Both the position numbers and the translations under genes were made by a program. 64,000 nt of DNA from Clavulina sp. PMI_390 (taxonomy: Eukaryota; Basidiomycota; Agaricomycetes; Cantharellales; Hydnaceae), in contig WIDE01000120.1 of assembly GCA_015039315.1 (NCBI GenBank), positions 1 through 64,000 on the forward strand. Direction: 5' to 3'. Shown piece after piece: positions 20,501 through 33,626 of the stretch. Below the pieces are notes generated by a model. It did no database searches. It had not been told where the DNA came from and saw nothing but the letters and a program-made list of their open reading frames with translations. Within the stretch, counting starts at the first letter, position 1; every line of letters begins with the position of its first letter.

Positions 20501-23500
20501 GACTCATTACACCCAGAAGTTTCCCAGCCGTATCCGCGCCATACAGTTCGTATGTGGCGTGGACAAAGCCAAACGAGCTAGCACCAAACTGAGCTTTGTC
20601 GAGAACTCCACTCAATAGCTCGCCGTCCATGAATATCACCTCTTGCTCCGTAGAGTTGGGACCCCACAACGCCCCGGGGACCTTGCTCTTCGAAACAAGA
20701 TTGAGCCCAGAAGTATCATCAGGACAGACGTTGAGCATAATAGTTGAAATCTAGTTCTTCCAATTAGCACTAGAGAACGAGAAATATATAGAGAAATGAT
20801 GCGTACGATTTGCTTCCCAGTCCATAAAGCCTTGGGTTTCCATATTGCTGGGGGGACAGTGAGGACTTGGCCTCGGCCCGAGTATCCATCCTCAGGTCGC
20901 AGAGCTCCATAGATGATTTGGTGATAGTCGTCCCGGGTGAATAATGTCTGTTTATAGGTCATCCAGACACCAGCAACGACGTGATCCTGAATGAGACCTC
21001 GCAAGGGATTACCAGAGGTTGGGACTAGATACTGGTTGTCGTTGTTTGCGATCATCATGGCTTCTGCTCGTGGAATTTGGTTTTCTGTGCCATTTTCCGG
21101 TTAGCTCGCTGACAGAATGTCCATTGAGAGGGGCCGAGCTTACGAGGGAAGTGTAAGTTCATTTCTATACATGTATTAAGTTAGATGCGGATTGTGACAT
21201 TGCAATAGTATGCATACCATCACCATCAAAGTCGGCGTTGTAGGAGTTACTAAAATATTGTCGAATTAGTCAATGGATCACATAGTTGCTAGAGTGACGT
21301 ACCAGTTCGCATAGTGCATACGAATGGTCTTTTCACCCTTCAGGATCCTTGCCTTGTGTGCCATCATACTCGGTTTGTGGAGCGTAGGCTGACGATTGAC
21401 GATGAGCATATCTCCGTCTTGAATGTGACGATAGACTTTCTTGTTGACACTGGACGTCCTAGTCGTCAGCCCAAACGCCGAGCTAGCTGTAGCTTTGAAG
21501 GAGCTCTGCTCAGTCGTTCTCAGTGTCTTTGCTAAGGCCGTTCGTTGATCTTTAGTCATGTGTGACTTGAGAAACCGCGTCAGAACCCACGCCGATGGGA
21601 ATGACCAGCTATGTTGACTCACGAGCATTTGAATTTGCCCATTCTCCAGCTCGACCTGACTTGCACCTGGCCATACTGGACCATTGATTACCCGCTGAGC
21701 GAGATCCTGATAGTTCTCCTCCGTGACCGGGACCGGGAATGTTAGGGTTTTAGCAAACACCGGTGGGATACCAATCTCGTTGGTCTCGATATTGACATCT
21801 GGCGAGATGACGGAGCGAGCGGCATGGTTCACTCGTTTACCCTACAACCGACGGAGCGTACGGTCAGATAAAGGAGTACCAGGAAAGCTTATTGATTTAC
21901 CATCATGTTTTTTCTGAATAGGCCCTCCTTTTTCTCCAGCAACTGCTTAACACCCTGAGGTGGGAGTTTGCCCTGGTACGTCGGGGCGGGGTTTTTGTTG
22001 CTGTCCATGAAGCTATTGACATCGATCTGGAGTTGAACGAGGGAAGTAATGAGATCTTTTGTGACCTTCTCTCGCTGCTCTTTGGTATAGGCAGAGTTCG
22101 TGCTAGGGTCAACTGCATTTTTTCCGCTCGCTAGCCTTAGAGTGGAATTGAGGTCTCGTAATCGGTAGGAAGTAGTGATGATCTTGCCAAGAAGCTGATT
22201 CTGGGTATGCTCGAAGGTGATGTCACCCATTTTGGCGGGAGGGCGGAAACGGGTGGGGGAGACGGGAACTACGTCCATGAAGAACAAGTCTGCACTCGCA
22301 CTAGCCAACCCGGCGGAGTTGGTTTTCGCATATGGACCGTGTCTGCCATAGAGAAGCGAGCATAAGACACGCTCATTTGCGAAAAGTCGACGAAGGTGAG
22401 CTCGGCATTCAGTGGGAGTTACAAGGCGCTCGTTACGCCCTCGTTTGGTCTTCTGCTTCCCAGAGACGGATTTGGGTAAGGCGGCTTCTGCGTCTTCCTC
22501 ATCCATATCAGCATCTGACGCCTCATCCATGTCGCCTCGACCATGAGCGGCATCGATGTCCATCCCATTGTCTTCATCGTCGATATGCTCCGAACTAGCG
22601 TAGCCTTCATCATGCGTCTCACCACTCGGGCTAGTCGCGCGAAGTTGTTGTAAAGCCTCGGCGGCAAGGACGTTGGGACGAACGAGGTTTCTTGCATTGT
22701 TTTGCTCCTTTACTCGTTCAGAGAGATCGAGCTCAATGACTTTAGTATGACCCTCTTTACGGAAGGTGTAACCCACGCTAACCAATGGTATGAGCCTCCG
22801 TTTGCGATATAGTCATATATAGTGGGGCCGCAAACTCACGCGGAACACCGAGCACATCGCTTAGCCAAGGCGATTTTGTTAAAAGCGGCGATGACATCCT
22901 TCCTCGCCTGGTATACCAAGTTGTCCTTATAGGCATCGCGCTGGGTCGGTGCGTCATGCTTCAAACAGGCATCGACATACCCTCGAAGACGCGTTGCGAG
23001 GTCTTCGACGAGCGCATCTTCTTCATCCTCCTCCTCTTCATCCCCTCCAGCAGGCATCTTTTTGTCACCAGAGCCACTGCTGTCAACTTGAATTTGATCG
23101 ACAGCATATGCACGATGCAGGAGGCCATGTTCGAGCAGCTGAAGCTTGGCCGAGAATCTCATTTTCTGTGTAGGGAGATTACTGTTTGTTAGGATTTAGT
23201 CTGATCGTTGAGCTTTCGGTATTACCTGCACTCTTGACAGCTTGAAATGATGACAGTACAAACATGTAGCTCGCATAGCATGATACATGTTATTCATAAA
23301 GAGCGGGTGAAAGACTGGAGAGGCAAGGTCGATATGACCAAAGTGGCCAGGACATTGGAAGTAGTTCAAGCGACATGTCCCACACCTGGGAATATTTGGA
23401 TCAGCCAGCTACCAAGCACGAATCAAAATGCACATACAGATCTTGAGAAGTGCTTGGACCGAGGCAGTTATCGTAAAGACCACCGGGATTGGGATTGTTA

Positions 23501-23622
23501 AGATGGTCAAAAATGACCGGGTTCACGATTTGCTTAACGGAGATGCGCTTGATATCGGCGGAACTTAGGAAGGAGAAAGAGACCGAAGCCACCGAACTCG
23601 GAACTGAACTCGAGATATTCAT
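17550..23622 (-). CDS. RPA190: DNA-directed RNA polymerase I largest subunit
   Basis: The catalytic subunit of RNA polymerase I, which transcribes rDNA in the nucleolus. The start at 23622 gives MNISSSVPSSVASVSFSFLS. The next exon has the clamp zinc site CGTCRLNYFQCPGHFGH with CLYCHHFKLS. The catalytic aspartate loop YNADFDGD is at about 21240, split from EMNLHFP by an intron. Downstream are RQPTLHKPSMMAHKARIL, the bridge-helix and trigger-loop region ([40 protein letters not shown]) and an acidic jaw insert around 18670-18450. The C-terminus (RPARMGTGSFDVL) ends at 17550. Another acidic insert near 23060 (GGDEEEEDEEDALVED) is typical of RPA190 rather than RPB1 or RPC160. Several 50-60 nt introns are present. 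About 1,700 residues. Confidence 0.97.
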
Positions 23623-24619
23623 CCTCAGCGCAACGCGCTGGGCGCGATAGAGGGAGAAAAATGGGCAAGATTTGCACAGCCACTCGGTGCCGAGTGTATT
23701 GAACCTTGTTTCCTTCGTGGATTCAACGATGCCTCGTCCCGGCAGTCAGCTGAATGATCAGAGAGGCCTTTCCGGATGTCTCGACCAGTCGCTAAATCGG
23801 ATATTTTTGCCTCCATGTCCATTGGCAGCCCAGAGTCCGCGTCACAATGCACTTACCCAACTGGCAGTCGAACTTCGGTAACCAGGAGAGGGCTCACCCA
23901 GCCAGCTTTCTTCTTCATCCTGTCTTCGCGATGGAGGGTTATCGCCCATAAACTGTGGCATAAAATACCTCTTCTTGACCATTAAGCATCCTAGGTTACT
24001 CGGGGAGTATGTCGGAGTCTTCCCCTGTCTGGTTCGTAATTCATCTCACTTTCTTCATAGCTATGAACCGTCTTATCTCTCGAGCTGGGCTCGCAAAATA
24101 ATAAATGAGATACACAAATCGCTTCAGTAGCTTTGCGTTTGCATGATCAAGCCGTGATTCATTCGGCCCGTCGCGACCGGCTCCACAATAAGTCTTGGCG
24201 CTTGAACAACTACGAATAGCACTTTAGGTTGGAAGAACATCGACTCTGGCGAAGTTAATGGTTACACGGCCTCCCCTTATTGGCATGTGCACAGTGAGTC
24301 GACAAGCTGTTCCTGACTGCGTGGCTAGCGTTGGGCGATAGCATCAGCCGAGCAAGAGGTCTGGGAGCGGCGTCACCAATCAATTTCTGAAGAAGCGTGG
24401 CCCACCAGCTCGATCACTAGCCGGGCAAGCCCACATGCCAGGCCATTCATCCAATGATGTGAAATTCATCCGCACGTTTGCCCGAGATCCACCCAAGTGC
24501 TTCTCATTCCTCGATATGCCAGCCATATGGGACTCTTTGGTGGCGCGTATAAGAAGGAAGAGTCCCCGCTTATTTCGAATCCCCGCGAGTACGCTTCTCC
24601 TTCCCCACTGAACCCCGTC
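23623..24619. other. Divergent intergenic region
   Basis: Nearly 1 kb between RPA190 (minus) and the metallophosphoesterase gene (plus). It contains a 16-mer (24172-24187) that recurs upstream of the SDS23-like gene, and a TATA-like element at 24548. No RNA gene or supported ORF is seen. Confidence 0.5.
24548..24553 (+). promoter_or_regulatory. TATA-like element of the metallophosphoesterase gene
   Basis: TATAAG 72 nt upstream of the ATG at 24620, in a position usual for fungal core promoters. Assigned by spacing only. Confidence 0.4.
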
Positions 24620-27282
24620 ATGAAGTCCCTCGCCGTCGTTGTTGCGACTATTGCTACATTGGTCGCTGCCTGCGGCGATGATCACAACCATGAACATGCT
24701 CACGCCAAGCGGTCTCAGCCAGGTGGTGAGCATCAGATATTGAGCTACCACTATCTCGCATCCTTATGCTCTTTCTCAGCAACCCAGCCCAACGTTTGGC
24801 CCACTACGCCATTGGTGTGGGGTGACGTCAACTTCATCCACACCACAGACTCTCATGGTAAACTGCTCCCTAAATTTGGAAAGCAGTGAAAGCTCACCTC
24901 TCAATTCTTCATGTTAGGCTGGCTCATTGGTTTGTTCTTTTGTTATGGGAGAGTTTGCTACTCGTGTTACTCATACATTGAACCCAGGTCATACAAAAGC
25001 CACATATCCTGAGCCAAACTACAGCGGTGACTTCGGCGACTTTTCGTCGTTCGTTACTCACATGAAGCTCCAGGCTCTGGAACGTGGCGTGGACCTCTTG
25101 CTAATCGATTCAGGTTTGTGAAATCTCTCACACAAGACTTCCGTTCCTCAACTTCCTGCTCCAAAGGTGATTTGCATGATGGTACCGGGCTCTCCGATGG
25201 TTATCCTTCAGGAGGTACTGATGGACACGAGGTACGCCGCTTTCATGTTAATCTCAATGTAGGATTGTGAAATATGATTGACATGCTCTCCTAAATCTTC
25301 TGACTCTAGTCGAACAAATTCTTCTTCGACTTGCCTTACGACATTCTTGCAATTGGCAATCATGAACTTTACGACTACAACGTTGCGTATGATATGTGGA
25401 AGAACTTTGCCCCCAAATGGAATGGGAAATACTTGTCGTCAAACGTCAACATCACGGTAAATGACTCCACTGGTGCAGCAGTATCTGTCCCCGTTGGAAG
25501 TGAGTGAATCTCACATGCGGTACATCCAATCATCGATTTTTGATTTGAATTTACTCTGCAGGCCGTTACCGCAAGTTCAAGACACTCTTGTGAGCCTAAG
25601 TTACCGAGTTTCTATCATCTTGACATGAATAGTATCTCCCTACAGTGGCCGAAAAGTGACTGCCCTTGGTGTCTTGTACAACTTCTCCGGAAACTCTGCT
25701 AATACCACCGTCCAATATGTGGCGAATATGGTGAAAGAGTCATGGTTCATCGACGCTATTCAGGAAGCACCTGATTTCTTCCTGCTCGTTGGGTACGTCC
25801 ATCCATTGGTAATTTCAGACTGCATATTCTGAATCATCATATCAATCTAGACATATGCCGGTCTCAAAAGACAACTGTATGCTTCCTTCTCGGTTCTTGT
25901 CACATTCTCACTAAGGTCTTGCGCTATCAGGGCCTACGGTCTTCAATGCCATCCGCGCCGTTCACCCCACCACCCCGATCGTGATATTTGGCGGGCACAC
26001 GCACATCCGAGACTGCACCCAGCTCGATAGCCGTTCAATGTCCCTGGAGTCCGGAAGATATATGGAGACTTTGGGCTGGATGAGTACGCTGGCCCAATCT
26101 GAGATATGGTTCATCACCCTTACTGACTATGTCTTGTGTAGGCATGAAACTTCCTAAGCACGACACCAACTCGTCGGCGCCTTTGAACTTCACTCGTCGC
26201 TACCTCGATCCCAACCGTAACACGTACAAGGTGAGCCGGCCTTGAACTGATGATGGGACACAATTTGATCGAGAGTATGAATAGTTCCATACTGGCGCAG
26301 CCATATTCGACACTCCAGTCGGTGTTGCAATCACCAAGGGTATTACAGCTCTGTCTAAGGCCTTCAATATCTCTTACGTCTTTGGAACTGCTCCTCAGGA
26401 CTACTATCTCAGTCGGTACGTCTGGAGAGATGTGGTCATGTCATTATGTGCTAATCCCTGTTCTACAGAGTTCCCTTCCCCTCTAACCAATCGGTCCTTT
26501 CCCTCTTTGCGGATGAAGTGATGCCAACTGCCTTGTCCATCGTCAATCCTAACCGGTCGTCTGTCCCGTTCACCGCTATCGCAAATGCCGGGAGCCAGCG
26601 GTTCGACCTATACGCTGGAGAATTCACCCGAAATGACCAGTTTGTCGTTAGTCCGTTCAACGACAACTTCCTCTATGTCACCGTTCCATACAGCGTTGGG
26701 TCCCAAGTGCTCACCCATCTTAATGGTGGCACAGCACCTGGCCGTAAGCGCTTGTTCGACAAGACCAGCAGCGAAGAGATGATTCATCGTCGTTTCGCCC
26801 AGGACACCACGTTCGAGCCGCGCGGCAGACGCTGGCTTGGTACTCCTGACGCGCCTGAGACCGAGGAGGAATACGCACGTGGTGTTGTGGACGGGCGTTA
26901 CAATCAATGGCTCAAGGACCAGTGGGAGAAGCGGGACGACGCTATGCTGGCGCGCGCTGAGGCCATTGCCGCCGCCGTCAACACAACTCTCTCCCTCGGT
27001 TATGTGACTTCAGACTCGTGCCCAGGCGTTGGCGATGATGTTGCTCACACGCCTATCCCATACTATGGCTCCCCCAACTATATTGGGTCGCCTCTTCCCA
27101 CTGGACTAGCACCAACGGATCTGATGGATGTAGTTTTCCTCGATTTCTTCGAGTCAAGCGTGTTGAGCATCGTCAACGGCCTCCAGACCACGAAGAACTA
27201 TACTGCATCGGACGTGTTCTCCTACGGCAATGCTCAGACAAACACAGTGTTCGGCATCTTTGCAGAGGCGAAATGGAACTAA
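24620..27282 (+). CDS. Secreted/vacuolar calcineurin-like metallophosphoesterase (YHR202W/5'-nucleotidase type)
   Basis: The N-terminus [19 protein letters not shown] is a signal peptide, followed by a His-rich stretch ([11 protein letters not shown]). Metal-binding motifs appear in order: FIHTTDSHG (DxH), LLIDSGDLHDG (GDxxD-like), AIGNHE (GNHE), VGHMPV and [10 protein letters not shown] (GHxH). These define the calcineurin-like fold and a two-metal active site. The long C-terminal domain continues past [20 protein letters not shown] to the stop at 27282, with many potential N-glycosylation sites (NTT, NYT, NSS). At least nine short introns interrupt the first half, while the last exon is about 810 nt. 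The closest described type I know is the yeast vacuolar protein YHR202W and the 5'-nucleotidase family. Substrate (nucleotides or other phosphoesters) is not determinable. Confidence 0.88.
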
Positions 27283-27466
27283 TGTCGCTGAAGATGTAGA
27301 ATAGCCATTGTTCATACGTTCCATGTATAATTTATGTATTTCAGCGACCAGGCTGGAGAAAATGTGCAGGCGGGCGGCTTGGGTAACATGTTGATGATTT
27401 CCGAGCTGTTTGGTTCGAGCCCCGGCCGCGACCGGCTCCACACTTCACTGTGGCCAAGCTAGGTCC

Positions 27467-29313
27467 ATGGCGTGGTCCTCTCCCCTGCCAAAAGGTTCGG
27501 TTCCTTGTGGAGTTTACTGGTCACATGCTTCAACTTCGGCTTCACAGAACTCTGCAACGATAAGATTGTATTCATTTCTGAGTCAGAAACAGTTGAAACA
27601 GCTTGTGAGGTGGGCACTCAAGTACCGCATATGGTGTTCTTTCTGTTGAAGATACCGCACTGTGCTAGAAACTTGTTGGGGAGCGCTCCTCATTCCTCGC
27701 CGTCCTATCTATCGACTCCGATCTATCAAGCTGTACTGGCCTCTTCGACGTCAGTCTCGTTATCATGCTCTCCATGCCGCCAGGCAAGGCTCTGATAGTT
27801 TCAACAGTTCGCCGATGTGAATGCGTTCTTGCTACTAGCTATCGGAGCCCATAACCCCTCGCCTCTGGACCCCGAACCCTTTCATCGCATAGTACAAGCC
27901 GCAAAGGCGGGACAAAATATTTGGTGTGTGCTTTGACCGCTGCCCGCTTGTATCGATTGACAAGGTACGGCAGCGTGAAGGATGCTTGTAACCTGTCTGA
28001 GAAGAATTCCATCGTATGGGTGGCATCTACCGATAGCATCGCTGCACTCCTGCGCATTTTTGCCAAGGGAAACCATCGGTTCGTATGGTCTGCTCCCCAG
28101 AGCTGTGGCTATTCAAACTTAGTCCAGAACACAGTGTACTCGTTAAAGACGAGGACGGAGGGTTCCAAGGAGTAATATCTGATCGTCATCTGGTTAGATG
28201 GTTATCTGAAAACGTTCGTGGCTTTCTTATCTTGCCATTGAGAGCCAACTCAAAGAGCTCAATCTTATGTCATATAGCCTGTGATATATCCAGAAGTCGA
28301 AACTACCCTTGTCCACCCTCTCGATCAACTTGACATCGGGATCAGTAAACATGTCGTGTCCCTGCCTAGTGAAGCTAGCGTATTAGATGCGATGAAGCTG
28401 ATGCACGAGCATGGCGTGAGTAGTATTGCTGTGATAGATGCAGAAGGACTATTGCTTTCAGTAAGTCCTAGAATATAATAACTCCCAATTTGAGCCTGAT
28501 GATTCCTATATCAAGGCGGTATCAGTGACTGACATCGGTCGACTTGTTGCCACTTCGACCGACCGATCAGTCTTATCTTTACCTCTATCGCAGTTTATTT
28601 CTCTAATCAAGGTATCTACTCTGCCCACTACGAACACATGATGCCTAATATTCACGGGATCCCCTAATAGCGTCCACAAGGAGAGCAAGATGGTGAGGAT
28701 AGATATCCCATCTTCAGCATCACCCGTCAAGCTACTTTGGGCCGGGCAATCCAACTTATACTAGCTAGTGAGGTTTTATCTCAACATTTTGTTATCTATG
28801 TTCTAATGCCTGGCATCCCCAGCAAATGCACATCGGCTGTTTATAAATTCAGGGATGTCAACACCCAATGCTGTTCCTTCTTCGCCCTCGCCGTCAAGCT
28901 CAACTCTCCCCACCGCATCACCTTTGCCTTCATCCTCCCTCCTAAGCCGTTCCCCCAGCATAGGGGCTAGCTCTGCTGGAACATCTGCCCGCCGTATTAC
29001 TTCAAGTGACTTTGGGGGCCTCCCACCCTCTGCGATGGGTTCACCCCAAAGTACACTTAGCAGCAACATCCCTGGCTCCAACTCTGCGTTGCATGGGGTT
29101 GTATCTGTGGTCGATGTTCTCACGGTTTTCGCTCGGCTAGCGGGTGTCGAGAATGTTGATCCAAACACAGTGCGCAAGCATCGACGAGGAAGTAGCGCAG
29201 CATTCTCTACCGGATCCAACGGAAGCTTCTCGGGGACACCCAGCCCATCTGTCTCTCGTCTGCGCGCATACTCCGCCTCTTCTGACGCAAAGGGGCTGCC
29301 ACCAGTGACTTGA
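27467..29313 (+). CDS. SDS23: CBS-domain protein Sds23-like
   Basis: A four-CBS protein related to fission yeast Sds23, which restrains PP2A-type phosphatases and helps cell-cycle progression and glucose responses. The start at 27467 gives MAWSSPLPK. A 53-nt intron (27495-27547) joins it to ELCNDKIVFISESETVETAC, and the phase fits exactly. Next come SIDSDLSSCTGLFD, FADVNAFLLLAI, CNLSEKNSIVWVASTDSIAA, LPSEASVLDAMKLMHEHG-VSSIAVID, VTDIGRLVATST and GVVSVVDVLTVFARLAG. The C-terminal tail is Ser/Pro-rich (RKHRRGSSAAFS), with the stop at 29313. The N-terminus is short for the family and lacks the usual disordered leader, so an upstream non-coding exon or a different start is possible. It lies 184 nt downstream of the metallophosphoesterase stop and is convergent with PIG-S. 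Confidence 0.86.
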
Positions 29314-29449
29314 CGTCTGAAATTGGAGTATGCCTTTTTGTCATCAATCCAGAAATGTATTTTCTAAGCAACAATGCCAACTGTATGAGCACCAAGCGAT
29401 TGTATATTATGATACCTGAGAAAATCAAGCAATATAGTATCTGCATGTA

Positions 29450-31558
29450 CTACTCTGTTTTGGCTTTTGGCGTGCGGGCTAATCTGGCTCTCAGAGCACC
29501 GATTATTCGGAAAAGCAAGGGTCCACTTGGTTTTTGCCCGGCTAGCGCAGGGTTGCGTTCCCTTCGCCAGGCAAAGAATTCTCGAAGTGTCAGCGCCACG
29601 AATGGCACGGCAATAGGGAGGAAAAGAGGCGTGTACACAGCGAATGTATGCTCGGTTGGAAAGTATAGCATCGCGAGCATATCCGGGCTGAAGAAAGCCC
29701 TGGAGGCTTTAGTGAACGCCTCGGAACTATGTTGGAGGGCTTGTTCCAGCGTAAAGCTCGCGAGGTCTTTCGAAGATTGAGGGCACGCATGAGCTTGCAC
29801 CTGAGTGGGGATATACGGGCACATTCCCTGCAGAGCGTCGAGAGCGGCCACAATGTCCTCGCGCACGTTCAGCTTGACAGGCATGTTCTGGATTTGGTGC
29901 ATTAGCTTTACAATGCTCAGTAGAGTGTCCTGAGCTCCTGTGAATGTCTCGATGATGCGTTGACGGAGCAGAGAGTCTAGCTGCCACGGTGAAAGCACTG
30001 TTCGCCGCATCGGCTCCGCTCCTGTAGTAGCATCATCCGATGGAGCAAGGGAGAGGGAACGGTGGGTTGATGATGGGAGAGATGGTACGCCAAGAAGGCT
30101 ATGTAATTGTGAGCGGAAAGTTTTGAATATTGGCGTCAAGTCGGACACATTGAGATAGTGATTGATACGAGGAGCGTCAGCATTGAAAGGAGGGTTCCAT
30201 ACAACAATTCCTCCCCATTGCGGAAGGACGAAAGCATTGGTCGTCGAGTGTCCGCCTTCAACATCTCGTTCAGTATCAGGGGTCAATGAAAGGGTGAGGT
30301 CAGCAACTTACCGTCAGGTTTCAGAACGATCATCGGCCGATTTGAGGTGGATGGAATAAAAAGGATCAAGTGGAGAACGATATCATTGTTCACGCTGGAC
30401 GCTGTTGATAGTTCAATGTCAATAGAGGTGCGATAAGTGGACCAGAAAGCATACATAGTGTCCATTCAGCAGAGTTGACGAATGTTTTAAGATGATCTTC
30501 GCCAAGCTCAAAGACTGGGGAGTCTTCCTCTCCTGTAGGAAGAAGGTCGAAAGCGAGTGGCGCATGATATTGGACGTGGCTCTCGATGGTGAAATTGTGG
30601 AGGACACGAAGCTCCTGCAACGTTGGCTGAAGATAATCTATATGAAGATGAATGGCATAAGAATATGTTTGTGCACAGCTCGCTGGTAGCGGGAAGAAAA
30701 AAAACCCACTGGTGATCGCTTCCTGGATATCCCAATCGACTGCAAACCCGCCAGTTGCCGAATTTTCATTGAGTAATGAAAACGCTAATCGATATCTCGG
30801 GGAGAACTGCGCTTTTACAGAGGATGGTGACGGGAAGAGTAGTGCTGTAGCAGCATCCACAATCGTTGCCGCTTCTCGTTGAGTGAGTTCTTGTGGATGA
30901 AAGGTGTGAAGGTGATTGCTATAGAGGAAGAACAGAGTTACAGGACGTACCTGATTTGAATTGATACACAAGATCTCTTCCAGTAACGGAAAGCCTAGAA
31001 GCGTCTGAACCACAGTCGTAACTACAAGGAGTAATGCGTATTCTGTAGCCAGAAGGGTCTGTGATACACCGCTTAGAATTAGTATTATACCGACGAATCG
31101 AGGAGAGTCACTCGCCTATTTCCCCATTATCAACGAATGTGAACTCGTAGTTATCGTATTTGCCTTGCAAACGAGACGACAGCTCAGACAACACCAAGCT
31201 GCGAGAGGTGGAAGGGCCGTCAACACTGATTCGAACGGGAAATACCAGCTGCGATGTTTGGGTTAGCCAGGCATTAAAGCATATACTGTATTCTGGAATA
31301 ACACACGCGCTGCTTGGATAGCTCATGTACCCTTGTTTCAGGGATAGAATGTCGAATGATGCTGGTCGAATGCCACCAGAATGGTATCACTAGGAGGATG
31401 ATGACCCAGTAGAATGACAAGATATATCTTCTAGTAATCTTCTGAGACGTCGCTAGTTCCTCATTCTTTCGTTCGTCCTCAGTCGCTAGTGTTGCAATGG
31501 TGTCTGGCTGTTCGGTGGCCATGCCCGTGGGAACCAGGCACGTGAGCAAATCAAACAT
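29450..31558 (-). CDS. GPI17: GPI transamidase subunit PIG-S / GPI17
   Basis: A subunit of the ER GPI-transamidase complex that attaches GPI anchors to protein C-termini. A cytosolic N-terminus is followed by one membrane segment (residues about 48-64, FYWVIILLVIPFWW). Then comes a large luminal part with ETRVHELS, LVFPVRISVDG, FSPRYRLAFSLLNENS and the PIG-S hallmark TNAFVLPQWGGIVVWNPP. A second membrane segment near the C-terminus (YTPLFLPIAVPFVALTL) is followed by a short basic tail ending at 29450. Two in-frame ATGs are possible at 31558 and 31522; the first is used here. The gene is divergent from ERG6 with 287 nt between starts and convergent with the SDS23-like gene. Confidence 0.92.
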
Positions 31559-31845
31559 CGTTCGACCTCTGTTATAGGCTCATTTTTTGGATTCCACTCC
31601 TTCACCTCTCTCCTTCCATCTTTCGTTCAACTCCTCTCTCAGTAAGTGTTTCCTTCGTTGCTCTCCCCCATGAAGTGATGACCACTTCATACACCACAAG
31701 GCCCTTTTCAGCCAGTGCGTGCATTCCTTCGGGAACCCATTCAAGTCCCTGAATTTTCTCCACCAAATATTTCTTCAGCCGTCCAACGCTCGCTCCTCAT
31801 ATGCTGACATGCTCTTGACCTTCTCCCAGCTCATACCATCTCAAC

Positions 31846-33204
31846 ATGGTCGAAGCTAACGGCACCGTTATTATTCCTAATGGCGATGGTCGCGTCAACG
31901 AGCGCGTTGCCAACTATGTCGGTTTCTTCGATAAGGACTCCTCCAAGGACACTGAGGAGCACAGGAAGAACCGTTTGGAGAACTACACTGATGTTGTTAA
32001 TGGTACGTCTCCATTTTTCTGAGGATATTGCACTGGCTAATCCAAATCAATTTTTTGAATGTATGCAGGATATTACGATGGTGCCACCGAACTTTATGAG
32101 TTTGGCTGGGCCACCTCGTTCCACTTCTCTCGCTTCTACAAGGGAGAGGGCTTCCATGAATCTGTTAGTCCCCGCCATGATTTTCCGGGGTTGTCAAAGC
32201 TAACTCTCTATCTAGCTCTCTCGTCACGAGCACTACCTTGCTCTGCGCATGGGACTGAAGCCTGGCATGCGCGTCCTGGACGTTGGCTGTGGTGTTGGTG
32301 GCCCCGCACGAGAGATTGCTCGCTTCGCTGGCGTTACCGTCATTGGTGTCAACAACAATGACTTCCAGATTGGACGCGCACGCAAGTACACCGCCAAAGC
32401 CGGCCTCTCATCACAGGTCGAGTTCGTCAAGGGTGACTTCATGACTCTCAGCGAGATGTTCGGTGAAAACAGCTTCGATGCCGGTCAGTAATCATAATGA
32501 TATGCATAGTGGTGGCCATATTGACAAGAGTTCTTCTCATAGTCTATGCTATCGAGGCTACCGTCCACGCACCTAGCTTCGAGGGCGTGTATGGCGAGAT
32601 CTTCAAGGTGTTGAAGCCCAATGGAGTGGTGCGTAGGATTCTGTCCCAATACTTTCGCTCTGTGCTCACACCCCTGGTCGCTAGTTTGGTTGCTACGAGT
32701 GGGTCATGACTGATGCTTGGGATCCCTCCATCCCTGAGCACAAGGCTATCGCCCACGGAATTGAGATCGGTGATGGCATTGCTGAGATGCGCAACATGGC
32801 CGCTGCTCGCAAGGCAATCCACTCCGTTGGATACCAAGTTGAGGCGGACGAGGACTTGGCCGACATGGGTGATGAGATCCCTTGGTACTATCCTCTTGAG
32901 GGTGACCTTCGCAAGGCCCAGACCTTGTGGGATCTCTTCGTCGTCTTCCGCATGACCTGGTTGGGCATGCTGATCACCCACAACGCTCTCTGGCTGATCC
33001 AGCTGCTGCACCTCGTTCCTCAAGGAACCTATGAGGTTGGTGAGACCCTGAAGGCTGCTGGTGCTGCTCTTGTCAAGGGTGGGCAAACCAAGGTGCGATA
33101 GACTCTTCACAACAGTATCCTCGTTATACGTTCTAACATACTGTCTTCGATAGCTCTTCACTCCTATGGCTTTGTTCGTTGGTCGCAAGCCAGCATCTGC
33201 ATAG
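31846..33204 (+). CDS. ERG6: Sterol 24-C-methyltransferase
   Basis: It transfers a methyl group from S-adenosylmethionine to C-24 of the sterol side chain in ergosterol synthesis. The sterol-binding region I ([14 protein letters not shown]) and SAM motif I ([16 protein letters not shown]) are clear. They are followed by [33 protein letters not shown] and [11 protein letters not shown]. The C-terminal sterol methyltransferase domain includes [17 protein letters not shown] and ends [16 protein letters not shown] at 33204. Short introns split the gene near 32005, 32164, 32485, 32629 and 33091. The usual GWGxSFHF block reads GWATSFHF here. A GTAAGT at 31642 with CAG at 31829 suggests a 5'-UTR intron just before the start. 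About 345 residues, usual length. Confidence 0.96.
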
Positions 33205-33626
33205 TGGATTTTCTGGGTTATTTGCTATAATCATCGCATTAGTATTTATTGTACACACTGCATCTACCCTAGAATACCCCTATTATCATGCTGTTCCTTG
33301 CCCTTCAATTTGCTTGGATATTCCACACTAGACGCAGCAAAGATTATTGACAAGCGTCACCTCGAACGCCATCGGATCCGCCGAGCACAGCCCTCATTTG
33401 CTGGCACCACATTACGATTGGTGCGTTTTGAGCTGAAAGCACCACTGGCTGGTACAACGAGGCCCTAATTGCCATCGCTACAGTATATTTTCAGGATTCT
33501 AGTTGCTTTGACCTGCTGTTGCTGCTCTCTGGCCATCAGCCATTCTCAACAAGCTCAATAAAGTGCACTGTTGTGGCCACATCGCCCATCTCTACTACCA
33601 CACGCTCTCAATCGCTCAACATCGTC
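33205..33626. other. Intergenic region
   Basis: About 420 nt between ERG6 and the Get5-like gene. It should hold the ERG6 3' UTR and the next promoter. Nothing else is recognised. Confidence 0.45.

Noticed and set aside
27370..27445. tRNA T-arm-like sequence (ggttcgagcccc)
   Set aside because: No matching acceptor stem, D arm or anticodon arm can be folded upstream, so it is not a tRNA gene.
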